Shown piece by piece: positions 19,832-28,777 of a DNA stretch of 62,233 nucleotides. The DNA is from an uncultured Lachnospiraceae bacterium. GTDB taxonomy: Bacteria; Bacillota; Clostridia; Lachnospirales; Lachnospiraceae. A program made the translations under genes and the position numbers. The stretch's first letter is position 1; each line of letters starts with the position of its first letter. The stretch spans positions 1 through 62,233 of the forward strand of contig CACYMQ010000020.1 in the NCBI GenBank assembly GCA_902775555.1, read 5' to 3'. Under the pieces are notes generated by a model. It had not been told where the DNA came from, ran no database searches, and saw nothing but the letters and a program-made list of their open reading frames with translations.

Positions 19832-20764
19832 ATGGCATTTAATTTCAAACAGGTTATGAATAAGCCGGAACGTCTGGCTCCCGGTCATCGTCTCTGTGCC
19901 GGCTGCGGTGCCGGTATCACCGTCCGCACCGTCCTTCGTGCACTGAAGCCGGAGGATCATGCAGTGATCGGAAATGCAACCGGATGCCTGGAAGTATCCT
20001 CTTTCATGTATCCCTATACCTCTTATGAGGACAGTTATATCCACAATGCATTTGCATGCGCCGGGGCAACCCTGTCCGGCGTTGAGACCGCATACAATGC
20101 GCTGAAGAAGCGCGGGCGCATCGATGACACCTACAAGTTCATCACCTTCGGCGGTGACGGCGGTACCTACGATATCGGTATCCAGTCCCTGTCCGGAGCC
20201 ATGGAGCGCGGGCATGACATGGTATATGTCTGCTATGACAACGGTGCCTACATGAACACTGGTATCCAGCGTTCCTCCGCAACCCCTATGTATGCGGACA
20301 CTACCACCACTCCGGTGGGAAGTGCTTCCACGGGAAAGATGCAGAGCCGCAAGGATCTGGCAAAGGTCATCGCAGCCCACAATGTTCCCTATGTGGCACA
20401 GTCCACCTTCACACCCATGATGAAGGATCTGTATGAGAAGGCGGAGAAGGCCATCTATACACCGGGGGCGGCCTTCCTGAACGTTATGGCCCCCTGCCCC
20501 CGCGGCTGGAGATACGATGCAGCCGACATCGCCCAGATCTGCAAGCTGGCCATCGACACCTGCTACTGGCCTCTCTTCGAGGTGATCGAAGGAAAATGGA
20601 TCCTCAACTATGAACCGAAGAAGAAGCTCCCCATCGAGGACTTCCTTCGTGCACAGGGTCGTTTCAAGCACCTCTTCAAGCCCGGAAATGAGCATCTGAT
20701 CGAGCAGTTCCAGGCCGAAGTCGACAAACGCTGGGAAGACCTGCTGTACCTTACCGAAAAATAA
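19832..20764 (+). CDS. porB: 2-oxoacid:ferredoxin oxidoreductase, beta subunit
   Basis: 310 residues. The ThDP motif GGDGGTYDIG...NGAYMNTG and the cluster cysteines in LCAGCGAGI, near residue 27, and in APCPRGWRY identify the catalytic beta subunit. Seventeen bases after porA; followed by a strong terminator. Four-subunit enzymes are typical of archaea, Thermotoga and some Clostridia, while many Lachnospiraceae use a single-chain NifJ. Confidence 0.94.
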   Translation: MAFNFKQVMNKPERLAPGHRLCAGCGAGITVRTVLRALKPEDHAVIGNATGCLEVSSFMYPYTSYEDSYIHNAFACAGATLSGVETAYNALKKRGRIDDTYKFITFGGDGGTYDIGIQSLSGAMERGHDMVYVCYDNGAYMNTGIQRSSATPMYADTTTTPVGSASTGKMQSRKDLAKVIAAHNVPYVAQSTFTPMMKDLYEKAEKAIYTPGAAFLNVMAPCPRGWRYDAADIAQICKLAIDTCYWPLFEVIEGKWILNYEPKKKLPIEDFLRAQGRFKHLFKPGNEHLIEQFQAEVDKRWEDLLYLTEK

Positions 20765-20781
20765 AAAATACGTAGTCATAT

Positions 20782-20828
20782 AAAAATACAACCGCTGCAT
20801 GCCTGCATGCGAAGCGGTTGTATTTTTT
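20782..20828. terminator. Bidirectional terminator between por operon and phosphoesterase gene
   Basis: A perfect 15-bp stem (20782-20796 with 20813-20827) with A-run before and T-run after. The loop itself contains GCATGC twice. It lies between convergent genes and can serve both. Confidence 0.9.
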
Positions 20829-20844
20829 GTATATACTCTGCCAT

Positions 20845-21828
20845 TTATTCCTTTCGCAGAACTACTTTCACGATCTCCGGGTAGTTATTGATCCTGACCG
20901 GAACCACGCTGTTCCCCAGTCCTCTGCTGATGATCATGGTCATATCCCCGAATCGGTGCTCTCCCTCATACAGCTCCGGAAAGAACTCAAAATCCGGCGA
21001 TACCAGCCCTCCCTTTCCGGGTATGATGAACTGTCCTCCGTGAACGTGTCCCGTGAGGACCAGATCCGCTCCCGAGCTTCTGTAGTTCTCATGGTATTTC
21101 GGCTCATGCGCCAGCAATACAACAAGCTGATCCGCCGGGTATTTTCCTGAAATGTCCTTCCCCAGGGATCCTTCCGCCAGTCCCGCCAGAAGGAAGCCAT
21201 CCATCTGTTCCTCCCGGTCATCCAGACAGATCACACCCATTTCCCCGATGTCCTCCAGGAAACGGTCGAAACGATCACCCCGCAGCCATTCCTCATGATT
21301 TCCGGTAATATAGTAGACCGGCGCGATCTCCACAGCTCCCTGAAAGAAGTCCCCGGCAAAGGAATATCTTGTATGGGATGAATCCAGAACATCTCCGGTA
21401 ACCACAATGATATCCGGCTTGCAGTCACGGATCTTATCCAGAAGGATTCCCTCTCCGAAGCCGAAAAACTGGTTATGCAGATCCGAGATCTGTACGATCA
21501 CATAGCCATCCAGAGTATCCGGCACCTCCGAACTTCTATATTCATACTCCGTCACTACCAACCGGTAATTTTGGTACAGAAAGAAGCCGTTCAGCAAAAG
21601 AAATATTCCGACCAGGATCGGGATCGTCACACGAAATTTCTTCTTCCGTGTTTTATGATGAAATACAAGCATGCCCAGCAGGGCACCGGGTGCACCGCCG
21701 ATGCATGCCACAAGGATCAGAGTTGCCTCCGAAATCCTCCTCTTCTTCTTCACCGCAAAGGATTTATCCAGTCCATACAGCGTAAATGCGGCAACATTGA
21801 TGAGGATCAGATAATATACAAGTATCAT
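20845..21828 (-). CDS. DUF1294-metallophosphoesterase fusion
   Basis: 327 residues. Residues 1-65 match the small membrane protein family DUF1294: YGLDKSFA near 18, GGAPGALLGM at 44-53 and HHKTRKKKF at 57-65. A third hydrophobic segment follows (68-88). Residues 105-327 are a calcineurin-like phosphoesterase of the YkuE/YaeI type with all metal motifs: SDLH (115), GDVLD (145), GNHE (176), LAHEP (239) and GHVHGG (260). YkuE-type enzymes act near the membrane, for example on lipid phosphates; the substrate here is unknown. The ATG overlaps the end of the AAA ATPase gene by four bases. The fusion is discussed under findings. Confidence 0.88.
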   Translation of the reverse strand: MILVYYLILINVAAFTLYGLDKSFAVKKKRRISEATLILVACIGGAPGALLGMLVFHHKTRKKKFRVTIPILVGIFLLLNGFFLYQNYRLVVTEYEYRSSEVPDTLDGYVIVQISDLHNQFFGFGEGILLDKIRDCKPDIIVVTGDVLDSSHTRYSFAGDFFQGAVEIAPVYYITGNHEEWLRGDRFDRFLEDIGEMGVICLDDREEQMDGFLLAGLAEGSLGKDISGKYPADQLVVLLAHEPKYHENYRSSGADLVLTGHVHGGQFIIPGKGGLVSPDFEFFPELYEGEHRFGDMTMIISRGLGNSVVPVRINNYPEIVKVVLRKE

Positions 21829-22580
21829 TCCACCAGGTCTTCCTTCTGAAATGTGGTGATCTCATTTCTGTCCATATTTCCGGTACGGACAAGCCGGTTC
21901 GCCTGCCGCTCGATGCAGCGCTCAAAGAAATTCCGCACCTCACGGGCATTTGCAAAATGCTCTTCCTTATTCTCCACGAGCTTCTTGAAATATTCTTTTA
22001 CATAGGAATCCGCTTCTTCGGTCAGACGGAAATCCTGGGTCCTGCACATGGATTCAAAGATCTCATCCAGTTCGGTATCCGAATAATCATCGAAATCGAT
22101 AAACTTATTGAAACGGGAACGAAGACCGGGATTTGACTGGAGGAATTCCTCCATGGGCTCCGTATAGCCGGCCACAATGACGATGAAGTCCTTCCGGTCG
22201 TCCTCCATCCTCTTCAGAAGCGTATCCACCGCTTCCTGTCCGAAGTCTCCGGACTCTTTCTTATTTGTCAGCGTATAGGCCTCGTCAATAAAAAGCACTC
22301 CGCCCATGGCACTGTCGATCACTTCATTGGTCTTCTGCGCGGTCTGGCCTACGTAGCCTTCCACAAGACCCGCACGGTCCACCTCCACCAGCTGACCCTT
22401 GCTGACTACGCCCAGGGCCTTATAGATCCTGGCCAGAAGTCTTGCGACCGTGGTCTTTCCGGTCCCCGGATTCCCGGAGAATACCAAATGAAGGGACATA
22501 TCCGGCTGTGCCAGTCCCATTTTCTCCCTCATCTTGCGGACACGGATCACATTGATCAGATTGTTCAGGCTCTTCTTCAC
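21825..22580 (-). CDS. AAA+ ATPase, CbbX/SpoVK type (C-terminal part of a frameshifted gene)
   Basis: 251 residues from a GTG. Walker A GNPGTGKTTVA and Walker B GGVLFIDEAYT, then the arginine-containing NPGLRSRFNKFI and a helical lid identify an AAA module of the CbbX/SpoVK group. The same frame stays open upstream to 22625 and encodes LIGLDHVKK, the conserved linker that precedes this module in the family, so the GTG is probably not a true start. The stretch before that is in another frame in the gene at 22420-23394. The two are most simply one protein of about 560 residues interrupted by a frameshift between about 22597 and 22625. Confidence 0.75.
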   Translation of the reverse strand: MKKSLNNLINVIRVRKMREKMGLAQPDMSLHLVFSGNPGTGKTTVARLLARIYKALGVVSKGQLVEVDRAGLVEGYVGQTAQKTNEVIDSAMGGVLFIDEAYTLTNKKESGDFGQEAVDTLLKRMEDDRKDFIVIVAGYTEPMEEFLQSNPGLRSRFNKFIDFDDYSDTELDEIFESMCRTQDFRLTEEADSYVKEYFKKLVENKEEHFANAREVRNFFERCIERQANRLVRTGNMDRNEITTFQKEDLVE

Positions 22581-23394
22581 ATGATCCAGACCGATCAGGC
22601 ACCGGTTCCGGAGCCTCCTCCGGTTTCATTCCCTTCTCCCGTTTGTTTCTTTCCTTCGCCTCTATATCGGGATCCTGTATATTTCTTCCATCCCGCGAAC
22701 TGACGGTCCGCGTCTCCGCAGTTCCGTATCGTCCCTGTGTCCTGCCGTCATTTCTGCCGGGTCCGGTCACAGGCGGAACAGGATCATCCACGAAATAGGA
22801 TGCTGCCACGGTCATGTCCACATTTGCATCCGGCCTTGGTCTGGGTGGCATGCGGAGCCCCGGCATACCATAATCGGGCCGGCCCCTATCACCCATACGC
22901 AGCGGATCCGAGGTTTCATAGAGACCGTAGAGTTTCAGATAATCATTTAATACATTGATATAATCGGTGATCTTCTGGGCTTCATGCTCGCTGACTCCTT
23001 CAAAGGAGATAAATGCAAGTCCCAGATCCCGGAAACTGTTCACGATGAAGCGTGAAGTAGAGACCCCCGCGTCCGTACGCCGTGAGTTGGGGGAGAGATC
23101 GTCCTTGACGAAATATTTGAGAGAATCCGGAACCTTGGACAGAAGCTCCGGATCCAGACTGTTATCTTTTCTGAACTGCATAAACTGCTCCATGGTCAGT
23201 CGGATCTGAAGCAGCTTATTTACAAATGCCACCTGTGATGCAAGCTCTGCACTATAGGGATCATAGAGGTATCCCAGAAATACGAGCAGATCGTATTTGA
23301 GAAGCTCCCTCAGACTGATGGCAGCATTCTCGGGATAGGTTCCGTTCTTTTTATGTCCGATCTCATCCGCATACGAAAAACAGCAGCTGATCAT
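22420..23394 (-). CDS. N-terminal part of the AAA ATPase (frameshifted)
   Basis: 324 residues from an ATG 18 bases after the citrate synthase stop; no strong RBS. Residues 1-200 are a helical domain I do not recognise (FSYADEIGHKK, LVFLGYLYDPYSAEL, FISFEGVSEHEAQKI), followed by a Pro/Arg/Asp-rich linker. The last 60-70 residues (rich in Glu, Asp, Gly) are read from DNA that encodes the conserved AAA module in the next frame, so they are probably not native. The frame overlaps the AAA gene by 161 bases. Sequencing error, a real mutation or recoding are all possible. Confidence 0.6.
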   Translation of the reverse strand: MISCCFSYADEIGHKKNGTYPENAAISLRELLKYDLLVFLGYLYDPYSAELASQVAFVNKLLQIRLTMEQFMQFRKDNSLDPELLSKVPDSLKYFVKDDLSPNSRRTDAGVSTSRFIVNSFRDLGLAFISFEGVSEHEAQKITDYINVLNDYLKLYGLYETSDPLRMGDRGRPDYGMPGLRMPPRPRPDANVDMTVAASYFVDDPVPPVTGPGRNDGRTQGRYGTAETRTVSSRDGRNIQDPDIEAKERNKREKGMKPEEAPEPVPDRSGSCEEEPEQSDQCDPCPQDEGENGTGTAGYVPSFGILRESGDRKDHGRKTSGQDL

Positions 23395-23410
23395 ATAGCC
23401 GGGACCGAAG

Positions 23411-24772
23411 TCAGTCGGCGGTATGGGGACTGCGTTCGTTGTAGTTCGTGTATTGACGTTCTTCCATGACGGACCTATAAGCAGGTCGTATAATCTTGTC
23501 AACATTGATCAACTCCTCAATTCTGTGTGCTGACCATCCGACAATACGGGCTATTGCAAAGATCGGTGTATATAATTCTGTCGGAATTCCAAGCATATTA
23601 TACACAAATCCGCTAAAGAAGTCCACATTTGCACTGACGCCCTTGTAGATCCTCCGCTTCTCCGCGATGATCTCCGGCGCCATTTTCTCTATGCTCGCAT
23701 AGAGTTCGAATTCCTTCTCCAGATGCTTCTCCACAGCCAGCTTCTCCACGAACTTCCGGAAGACTCTGGCTCTCGGATCCGACACGGAATAGATCGCATG
23801 ACCCATACCATAGATCAGTCCCATCCGGTCAAATGCCTGTCTGTCCACGATCTTCGCAAGATAATCCCTGAGCCGGTCCTTATCCTTATAATCCGGCACA
23901 TGAGCACGGATATCATCCATCATCTGCATAACCTTCAGGTTCGCGCCGCCATGCTTCGGTCCCTTCAGGGAAGACAGGGCCGCTGCCATGACCGAATAGG
24001 TATCGGAGCCTGCCGAAGAAACCACGCGGGTGGTAAATGTGGAATTATTTCCTCCTCCGTGCTCTGCATGCAGCACCAGCGCCGCATCCAGAACCTGTGC
24101 CTCAAGGAGTGTATACTCTTTATTCGGACGCAGCAGACGGAGGACATTCTCCGCAGTCGAGATGTTCGGATCCGGAAAATGGATGAACATACTCTCGTCC
24201 CTCTCATAATGGTTGTATGCATTATAGCCATACACCGCCAGCATGGGGAATTCACTGATCAACTTCAGACACTGCTCCAGCACGTTCGGAATGGACAGGT
24301 CGGATACATTATCGTCATAGGCCGACAGCGTCAGCACCGACTTGGTCATGGAATTCATGATGTCCTTGCTGGGGGCTTTCATGATCACGTCTCTTGTGAA
24401 ATTCGTCGGAAGGGTCCGAAGAGAACCCAGTACATGCCGGAAATCGATCAGTTCATCATCGGTGGGAAGCTCGCCAAACAGAAGCAGGTATGCCACTTCT
24501 TCAAAGCCGAACCTCTTAAAGCCGAAATCCTGGACCATGTCGATCACATTATAACCCCGGTACCATAACTGTCCGTCGCACTGTATCTCCTGATCTCCCT
24601 CCATTCTGGAAGAAACGATCTTGGAAATGTTGGTAACGCCCGTAAGGACTCCTTTTCCGTTCTTGTCGCGAAGTCCCCTCTTCACGCCGTACTGCTCGTA
24701 AAGATCTTCATTTACCTCGTCTGCCTGACGGCAGATCGGTTCGTATAGCTTTGCAAATTCCTTTACATTCAT
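23411..24772 (-). CDS. gltA: Citrate synthase
   Basis: 453 residues. It condenses acetyl-CoA and oxaloacetate to citrate. Conserved parts: HAEHGGGNNSTFTTRVV near residue 235 with active-site histidine, GMGHAIYSVSDPRARVF near 315 with the second histidine and arginine, and LRLLRPNKEY. The first 60 residues form an extra helical extension seen in many clostridial citrate synthases. It would feed glutamate synthesis in an incomplete TCA pathway. Only a repeat block lies upstream, so its promoter may be inside or beyond that. Confidence 0.95.
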   Translation of the reverse strand: MNVKEFAKLYEPICRQADEVNEDLYEQYGVKRGLRDKNGKGVLTGVTNISKIVSSRMEGDQEIQCDGQLWYRGYNVIDMVQDFGFKRFGFEEVAYLLLFGELPTDDELIDFRHVLGSLRTLPTNFTRDVIMKAPSKDIMNSMTKSVLTLSAYDDNVSDLSIPNVLEQCLKLISEFPMLAVYGYNAYNHYERDESMFIHFPDPNISTAENVLRLLRPNKEYTLLEAQVLDAALVLHAEHGGGNNSTFTTRVVSSAGSDTYSVMAAALSSLKGPKHGGANLKVMQMMDDIRAHVPDYKDKDRLRDYLAKIVDRQAFDRMGLIYGMGHAIYSVSDPRARVFRKFVEKLAVEKHLEKEFELYASIEKMAPEIIAEKRRIYKGVSANVDFFSGFVYNMLGIPTELYTPIFAIARIVGWSAHRIEELINVDKIIRPAYRSVMEERQYTNYNERSPHTAD

Positions 24773-24802
24773 ATATTTCCCCCCCTGTATAGTTTCCGGA
24801 AA

Positions 24803-25054
24803 GATCCTTCGCGCTGCCGCTTGGTCGATGCTCGGCGCACAAACCGCGTGCCACCGGCACGCGTGCGCCCGCTTCGCTCAGGATGACACCGTATGCTCAG
24901 GATGACACCGTGTGCTCAGGATGACATGCTCTTGTCATTCTGAGGAGCGTAGCGACGAAGAATCCTATCGGTAAAGATCCTTCGCTTCGCTCAGGATGAC
25001 ACCGTGTGCTCAGGATGACATGGCGCAAGATCCTTCGCTTCGCTCAGGATGACA
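24803..25054. repeat. Dispersed intergenic palindromic repeat, block B
   Basis: The largest copy cluster in the window. Direct cores lie at 24975-25001 and 25028-25054 and an inverted copy at 24933-24965. Partial 20-base units built on GCTCAGGATGACACCGT repeat between them. A first copy starting at 24803 is split by about 60 bases that contain a GC-rich hairpin (24845-24863). The block fills nearly all of the 298 bases between ftsH and gltA. Confidence 0.85.
24845..24863. repeat. GC-rich hairpin inside a repeat copy
   Basis: CGCGTGCC (24845-24852) and GGCACGCG (24856-24863) with a three-base loop: an 8-bp perfect stem inserted between the two halves of a repeat copy. Confidence 0.75.
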
Positions 25055-25070
25055 TAGCGCAGGATGTCAC

Positions 25071-26927
25071 CTAGGCTTCCGGCTGGCTGTTCAGCAGCGA
25101 GTTCTCGGAGGAATTCAGGATCTCCATAAACTCCTCACCGGTAATGGTCTCATTTTCATACAGATGCTTTGCGATTTCATGCAGCTTCTGTACATTCTCC
25201 TGCAGGATCTTTCTTGCTTTCTCATGCTGCTCCCTGACGATCTCGACTACCATATGATCGATCTTCGTCTGGGTCTCCGGCGAGCACGCCAGGCTTGTGT
25301 CCCCGCCCAGATACTGGTTGGTCACCACTTCCATGGCAACCATATCGAACTCCTTTGTCATACCGAAGCGGGTCACCATTGCCCGTGCCAGCTTCGTTGC
25401 CTGCTCGATATCATTGGATGCGCCGGTGGTGATCTCATCAAAGATCAGCTCCTCGGCGGCACGGCCTCCGGCCAGAGTCGCCACTTTGTTCAGGATCTCC
25501 GTCCGGTTCATCAGATTATGCTCGTCCTCATCCACCTGCATGGTATAACCCAGCGCCCCGCTGGTACGCGGGATGATCGTGATCTTCGTGACCGGTGCGG
25601 AATGTGTCTGCATGGCAGCCACAAGCGCATGTCCTACCTCATGATAGCTGACCACCAGCTTCTCCTTGTTGGAGAGGATCTTATTCTTCTTCTGATACCC
25701 GGCGATGACAACCTCTACGGATTCCATCAGGTCATCCTGCTGTACCACCTTCCGGCCCTCGCGGACCGCCCGCAAAGCAGCCTCATTGATGATATTTGCC
25801 AGCTGTGCACCGGATGCACCGGATGCAGTCTTTGCTATGGTATCAAAATCCACATTTTCGGAAATGCGGATCTTCTTTGCATGTACACGAAGGATATCGA
25901 TACGTCCCTTCAGATCCGGAAGCTCCACAGGGATCCGCCGGTCGAAACGTCCCGGACGGAGCAGTGCGGGATCCAGGGATTCCGGACGGTTGGTCGCTGC
26001 CAGGATGACAACTCCCGTATTTCCCTCAAATCCGTCCATCTCGGACAGCAGCTGATTCAGGGTCTGCTCCCTCTCATCATTTGTGGACAGACTGACATCC
26101 CTCTTCTTACCAATGGCATCGATCTCATCTATAAAAATGATACAGGGTGCCTTCTCCTTTGCCTGTTTAAAGAGGTCACGCACTTTGGCCGCGCCCATAC
26201 CCACGAACATCTGGACGAATTCCGAACCGGATATGGAGAAGAAGGGGACATCCGCTTCCCCGGCGACTGCCTTCGCCAGCATGGTCTTACCGGTTCCCGG
26301 AGGGCCTACGAGCAGCGCGCCCTTCGGCAGGGTTGCACCGATCTCCGTATATTTCTCCGGATCATGCAGATATCCTACGATCTCCGAAAGCAGCTCCTTT
26401 GCTTCCTCCTCCCCTGCAACATCCTTAAATCTTACATCATTCTTGGACTTCACATAGATCCGCCCGGTTCCCCGGCCACGACCGCCTCCCAGGGAGAAGG
26501 ACAGCATATCCGGGTCATCTCCCGACCGTTTGGAGATCCTTTTCAGCATAAATCTCCAGAGCAGGACCAGAAGCAGGATCTGGATACCGAAGGTGATCAG
26601 GTAGTAAAAAAGCGGATTCATGGGCTCTTCGATCTCCGCACCGAAGGACGCCCCGGATTTATACAGGCGGTCATAGAGATCCGCATCTACCATAATACCG
26701 GTCTTGTAAACATTTCCGTTCTTGTCCTTGAAAACGATCTGGTTGGAGGAAAGGGCCGCTTCACCGATGGTCTTCTCATCGATCATCTTCATGAAGACGT
26801 CATACCCGACCTCCTGCACCTGTTGCTTTACAAAACGTTGATATATCAGGACATTCATAATTCCAAAAATCACAAGAAAAATGAGCCAGAATGTGGCCGT
26901 TTTCTTACGATCCGGTTGTTGTGGCAT
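25071..26927 (-). CDS. ftsH: ATP-dependent zinc metalloprotease FtsH
   Basis: 618 residues. Transmembrane segments at about 10-28 and 105-125 enclose a small extracellular domain; an AAA module follows with GPPGTGKTM near 207 and FIDEIDAIG, then the M41 protease with the zinc motif HEVGH near 427 (most family members have HEAGH). FtsH degrades misassembled membrane proteins and regulators. RBS GGAGG eight bases before the ATG. It is preceded by a CIRCE operator and a good promoter, so it is probably heat-induced through HrcA. Confidence 0.97.
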   Translation of the reverse strand: MPQQPDRKKTATFWLIFLVIFGIMNVLIYQRFVKQQVQEVGYDVFMKMIDEKTIGEAALSSNQIVFKDKNGNVYKTGIMVDADLYDRLYKSGASFGAEIEEPMNPLFYYLITFGIQILLLVLLWRFMLKRISKRSGDDPDMLSFSLGGGRGRGTGRIYVKSKNDVRFKDVAGEEEAKELLSEIVGYLHDPEKYTEIGATLPKGALLVGPPGTGKTMLAKAVAGEADVPFFSISGSEFVQMFVGMGAAKVRDLFKQAKEKAPCIIFIDEIDAIGKKRDVSLSTNDEREQTLNQLLSEMDGFEGNTGVVILAATNRPESLDPALLRPGRFDRRIPVELPDLKGRIDILRVHAKKIRISENVDFDTIAKTASGASGAQLANIINEAALRAVREGRKVVQQDDLMESVEVVIAGYQKKNKILSNKEKLVVSYHEVGHALVAAMQTHSAPVTKITIIPRTSGALGYTMQVDEDEHNLMNRTEILNKVATLAGGRAAEELIFDEITTGASNDIEQATKLARAMVTRFGMTKEFDMVAMEVVTNQYLGGDTSLACSPETQTKIDHMVVEIVREQHEKARKILQENVQKLHEIAKHLYENETITGEEFMEILNSSENSLLNSQPEA

Positions 26928-26951
26928 AGTCTGTTCCTCCGATCATTTACA

Positions 26952-26978
26952 TTAGCACTCTCACCAATCAAGTGCTAA
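26952..26978. promoter_or_regulatory. CIRCE operator (HrcA site)
   Basis: TTAGCACTC, nine bases, AAGTGCTAA: one base away from the perfect CIRCE inverted repeat TTAGCACTC-N9-GAGTGCTAA. It lies between the ftsH promoter and start codon and overlaps the expected transcription start, the normal place for HrcA repression. Confidence 0.92.
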
Positions 26979-26983
26979 CCGAA

Positions 26984-27012
26984 ATCCTACCATAGATTTT
27001 TTCGTGATACAA
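26984..27012 (-). promoter_or_regulatory. Promoter of ftsH
   Basis: On the minus strand TTGTAT (27007-27012), 17 bases, TAGGAT (26984-26989) with the extended element TGG. The start point would fall within the CIRCE repeat. Confidence 0.75.
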
Positions 27013-27042
27013 GGGCACCGGGCCATTATAAAGAATAATTCA

Positions 27043-28743
27043 TCAAAGCACAGGCGCTATGACACGAAGAAGTGAGTCGATCAGCTGACCCACTACGGAC
27101 TTCTTCATATCCTCCTCCACGATCTCGTGAGAAACCTTGAAGGTCATCCGGAAATCCATATACAGCTTGCTGGCTGTTTTGGGATCCATGAAATATACCG
27201 CATCCTCGAAATGAAGGAAGAGGCTCCGGTAGTCCAGATTCACGGTACCTACCACGCCCTTCTTGTTATCACAGAGCATGCATTTGGAATGAAGGAATCC
27301 GGGTGTATAGGTATAGATCCGGATCCCGTGTTTTTTCAGATAGGGGAATGAGGCCTTCGTCAGCCGGTAGACCATCTTCTTGTCCGGTATCCCGGGCACC
27401 ACGATCCGTACATCCACGCCGCGTTTGGCCGCGATGCAGAGTGCACGGGTCAGTTCCTCACTCATGATCAGATAGGGGGTAAAGATAAAGAGCCTTCTCT
27501 TTGCCTGATTGATCAGCTCGATATACACATTTTCCGAAAGAGGAACATCATCAAAGGGTTCGTCTCCATAAGGCTGGACGAAAGCCTCGTTTCTGACGAT
27601 CTCATGATAACGATGGGGCATATAATCCTTCAGCTCGTTGATCATGCCCATGAAAGCATCCTTCTCTTCCTCCTCCAGATCCGTCAGCTTCTCCTGCGTC
27701 CTTCCCGTATTCCGGTTATGCTCCAGCTTCCGGTCCATACGCCGGAGCAGCTTCTCTCTCTTCTGATTCCGCCGGAAGGCCTGAACATCCACGGACTCCC
27801 ACATTTCCAGGAACATCAGCGTCAGATTCCAGACGCCGTCACCCACCAGCCGTACCCCGGCATCCTTCCAGTGCCCGTAGGGGCAATTGATATTTACATA
27901 GCGGTCCGAGAGATTCATGCCTCCGGTGAAACCGATATACCCATCCACGATCAGCATCTTTCTGTGATCGCGGTTGTTCATGAATACCGAGAAGATCGGA
28001 ACCATGCGGTTATACTTCTGGCATTTGAAATTCGGACTGATGCGGTTCAGCTCCTTGTGGTAGCTCCGCGGGAGATACTGGGAGCAGCCGAAATCATCGT
28101 AGAGGAGACATACCTCCACGCCCTGCTCCGCCTTCTCGATCAGGAGGTTCAGCATCGGCTCCCATACGTCCCCCACCTCGATGGTAAAGAACTCAAGGAA
28201 GATAAAATGCTCCGCCGACCGGATCGCTTCCATCATGCCTTCCAGATACGTCTCCCCGCTGTTATAGTAGGTGAGCTCCGTATTCTGATGCACCGGGAAA
28301 TACTGGGCGTTGAAGATATATTCGGCGGTTCCTGCCCCGCGCACATCCTCCTGCAGGAATGCGTCCTGTGTCCGCCGGTCCTGGAAATAGGACAGATGGT
28401 ACTTCACATCCGCGGCATCCAGACGCCGTTTGAAATTCCTGCCCGGCTTACGGTTTCCGAAGAGATAGTAGAACGGTGCGCCAAAGATGGGGAACAGAAG
28501 CACGATAATGATCCAGATGACCTTGTACTCCATCTGCTCATTTCTGTCATTCAGCATGATGATCACGAAGACCACGGAGAGAACCCGCATGATCTCGTAC
28601 AACACGGGGAAGAACTCCACCAGCCTGGTCACTGCCATAAAGATCCATGTCAGCTGCAGTCCAATCAAAAGCCCGGCCGGGATAGCCCGGCCGAACAGAA
28701 GATTCTTATATCGTTTCATGGTTGGTTTTTTCTTCTCTGTCAT
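27043..28743 (-). CDS. cls: Cardiolipin synthase
   Basis: 566 residues, slightly longer than the usual 480-510. Two or three N-terminal membrane segments (about 15-75) including a PLDc_N-type region are followed by two phospholipase D HKD motifs, HRKMLIVD near 259 and HSKCMLCD near 484. It joins two phosphatidylglycerol molecules into cardiolipin at the membrane. A charged insert around 320-360 (RMDRKLEHNRN) explains the extra length. The ATG at 28743 has AAAGGG nine bases upstream; 34 bases separate it from proC. Confidence 0.93.
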   Translation of the reverse strand: MTEKKKPTMKRYKNLLFGRAIPAGLLIGLQLTWIFMAVTRLVEFFPVLYEIMRVLSVVFVIIMLNDRNEQMEYKVIWIIIVLLFPIFGAPFYYLFGNRKPGRNFKRRLDAADVKYHLSYFQDRRTQDAFLQEDVRGAGTAEYIFNAQYFPVHQNTELTYYNSGETYLEGMMEAIRSAEHFIFLEFFTIEVGDVWEPMLNLLIEKAEQGVEVCLLYDDFGCSQYLPRSYHKELNRISPNFKCQKYNRMVPIFSVFMNNRDHRKMLIVDGYIGFTGGMNLSDRYVNINCPYGHWKDAGVRLVGDGVWNLTLMFLEMWESVDVQAFRRNQKREKLLRRMDRKLEHNRNTGRTQEKLTDLEEEEKDAFMGMINELKDYMPHRYHEIVRNEAFVQPYGDEPFDDVPLSENVYIELINQAKRRLFIFTPYLIMSEELTRALCIAAKRGVDVRIVVPGIPDKKMVYRLTKASFPYLKKHGIRIYTYTPGFLHSKCMLCDNKKGVVGTVNLDYRSLFLHFEDAVYFMDPKTASKLYMDFRMTFKVSHEIVEEDMKKSVVGQLIDSLLRVIAPVL

Positions 28744-28777
28744 CACATTTTACCCTTTGGTGTCTCTTTAAATCTTT

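Noticed and set aside
24803-25054. Possible CRISPR array in block B
   Set aside because: Units are in both orientations with irregular spacing and the intervening sequences are themselves repeat fragments; no cas genes nearby.
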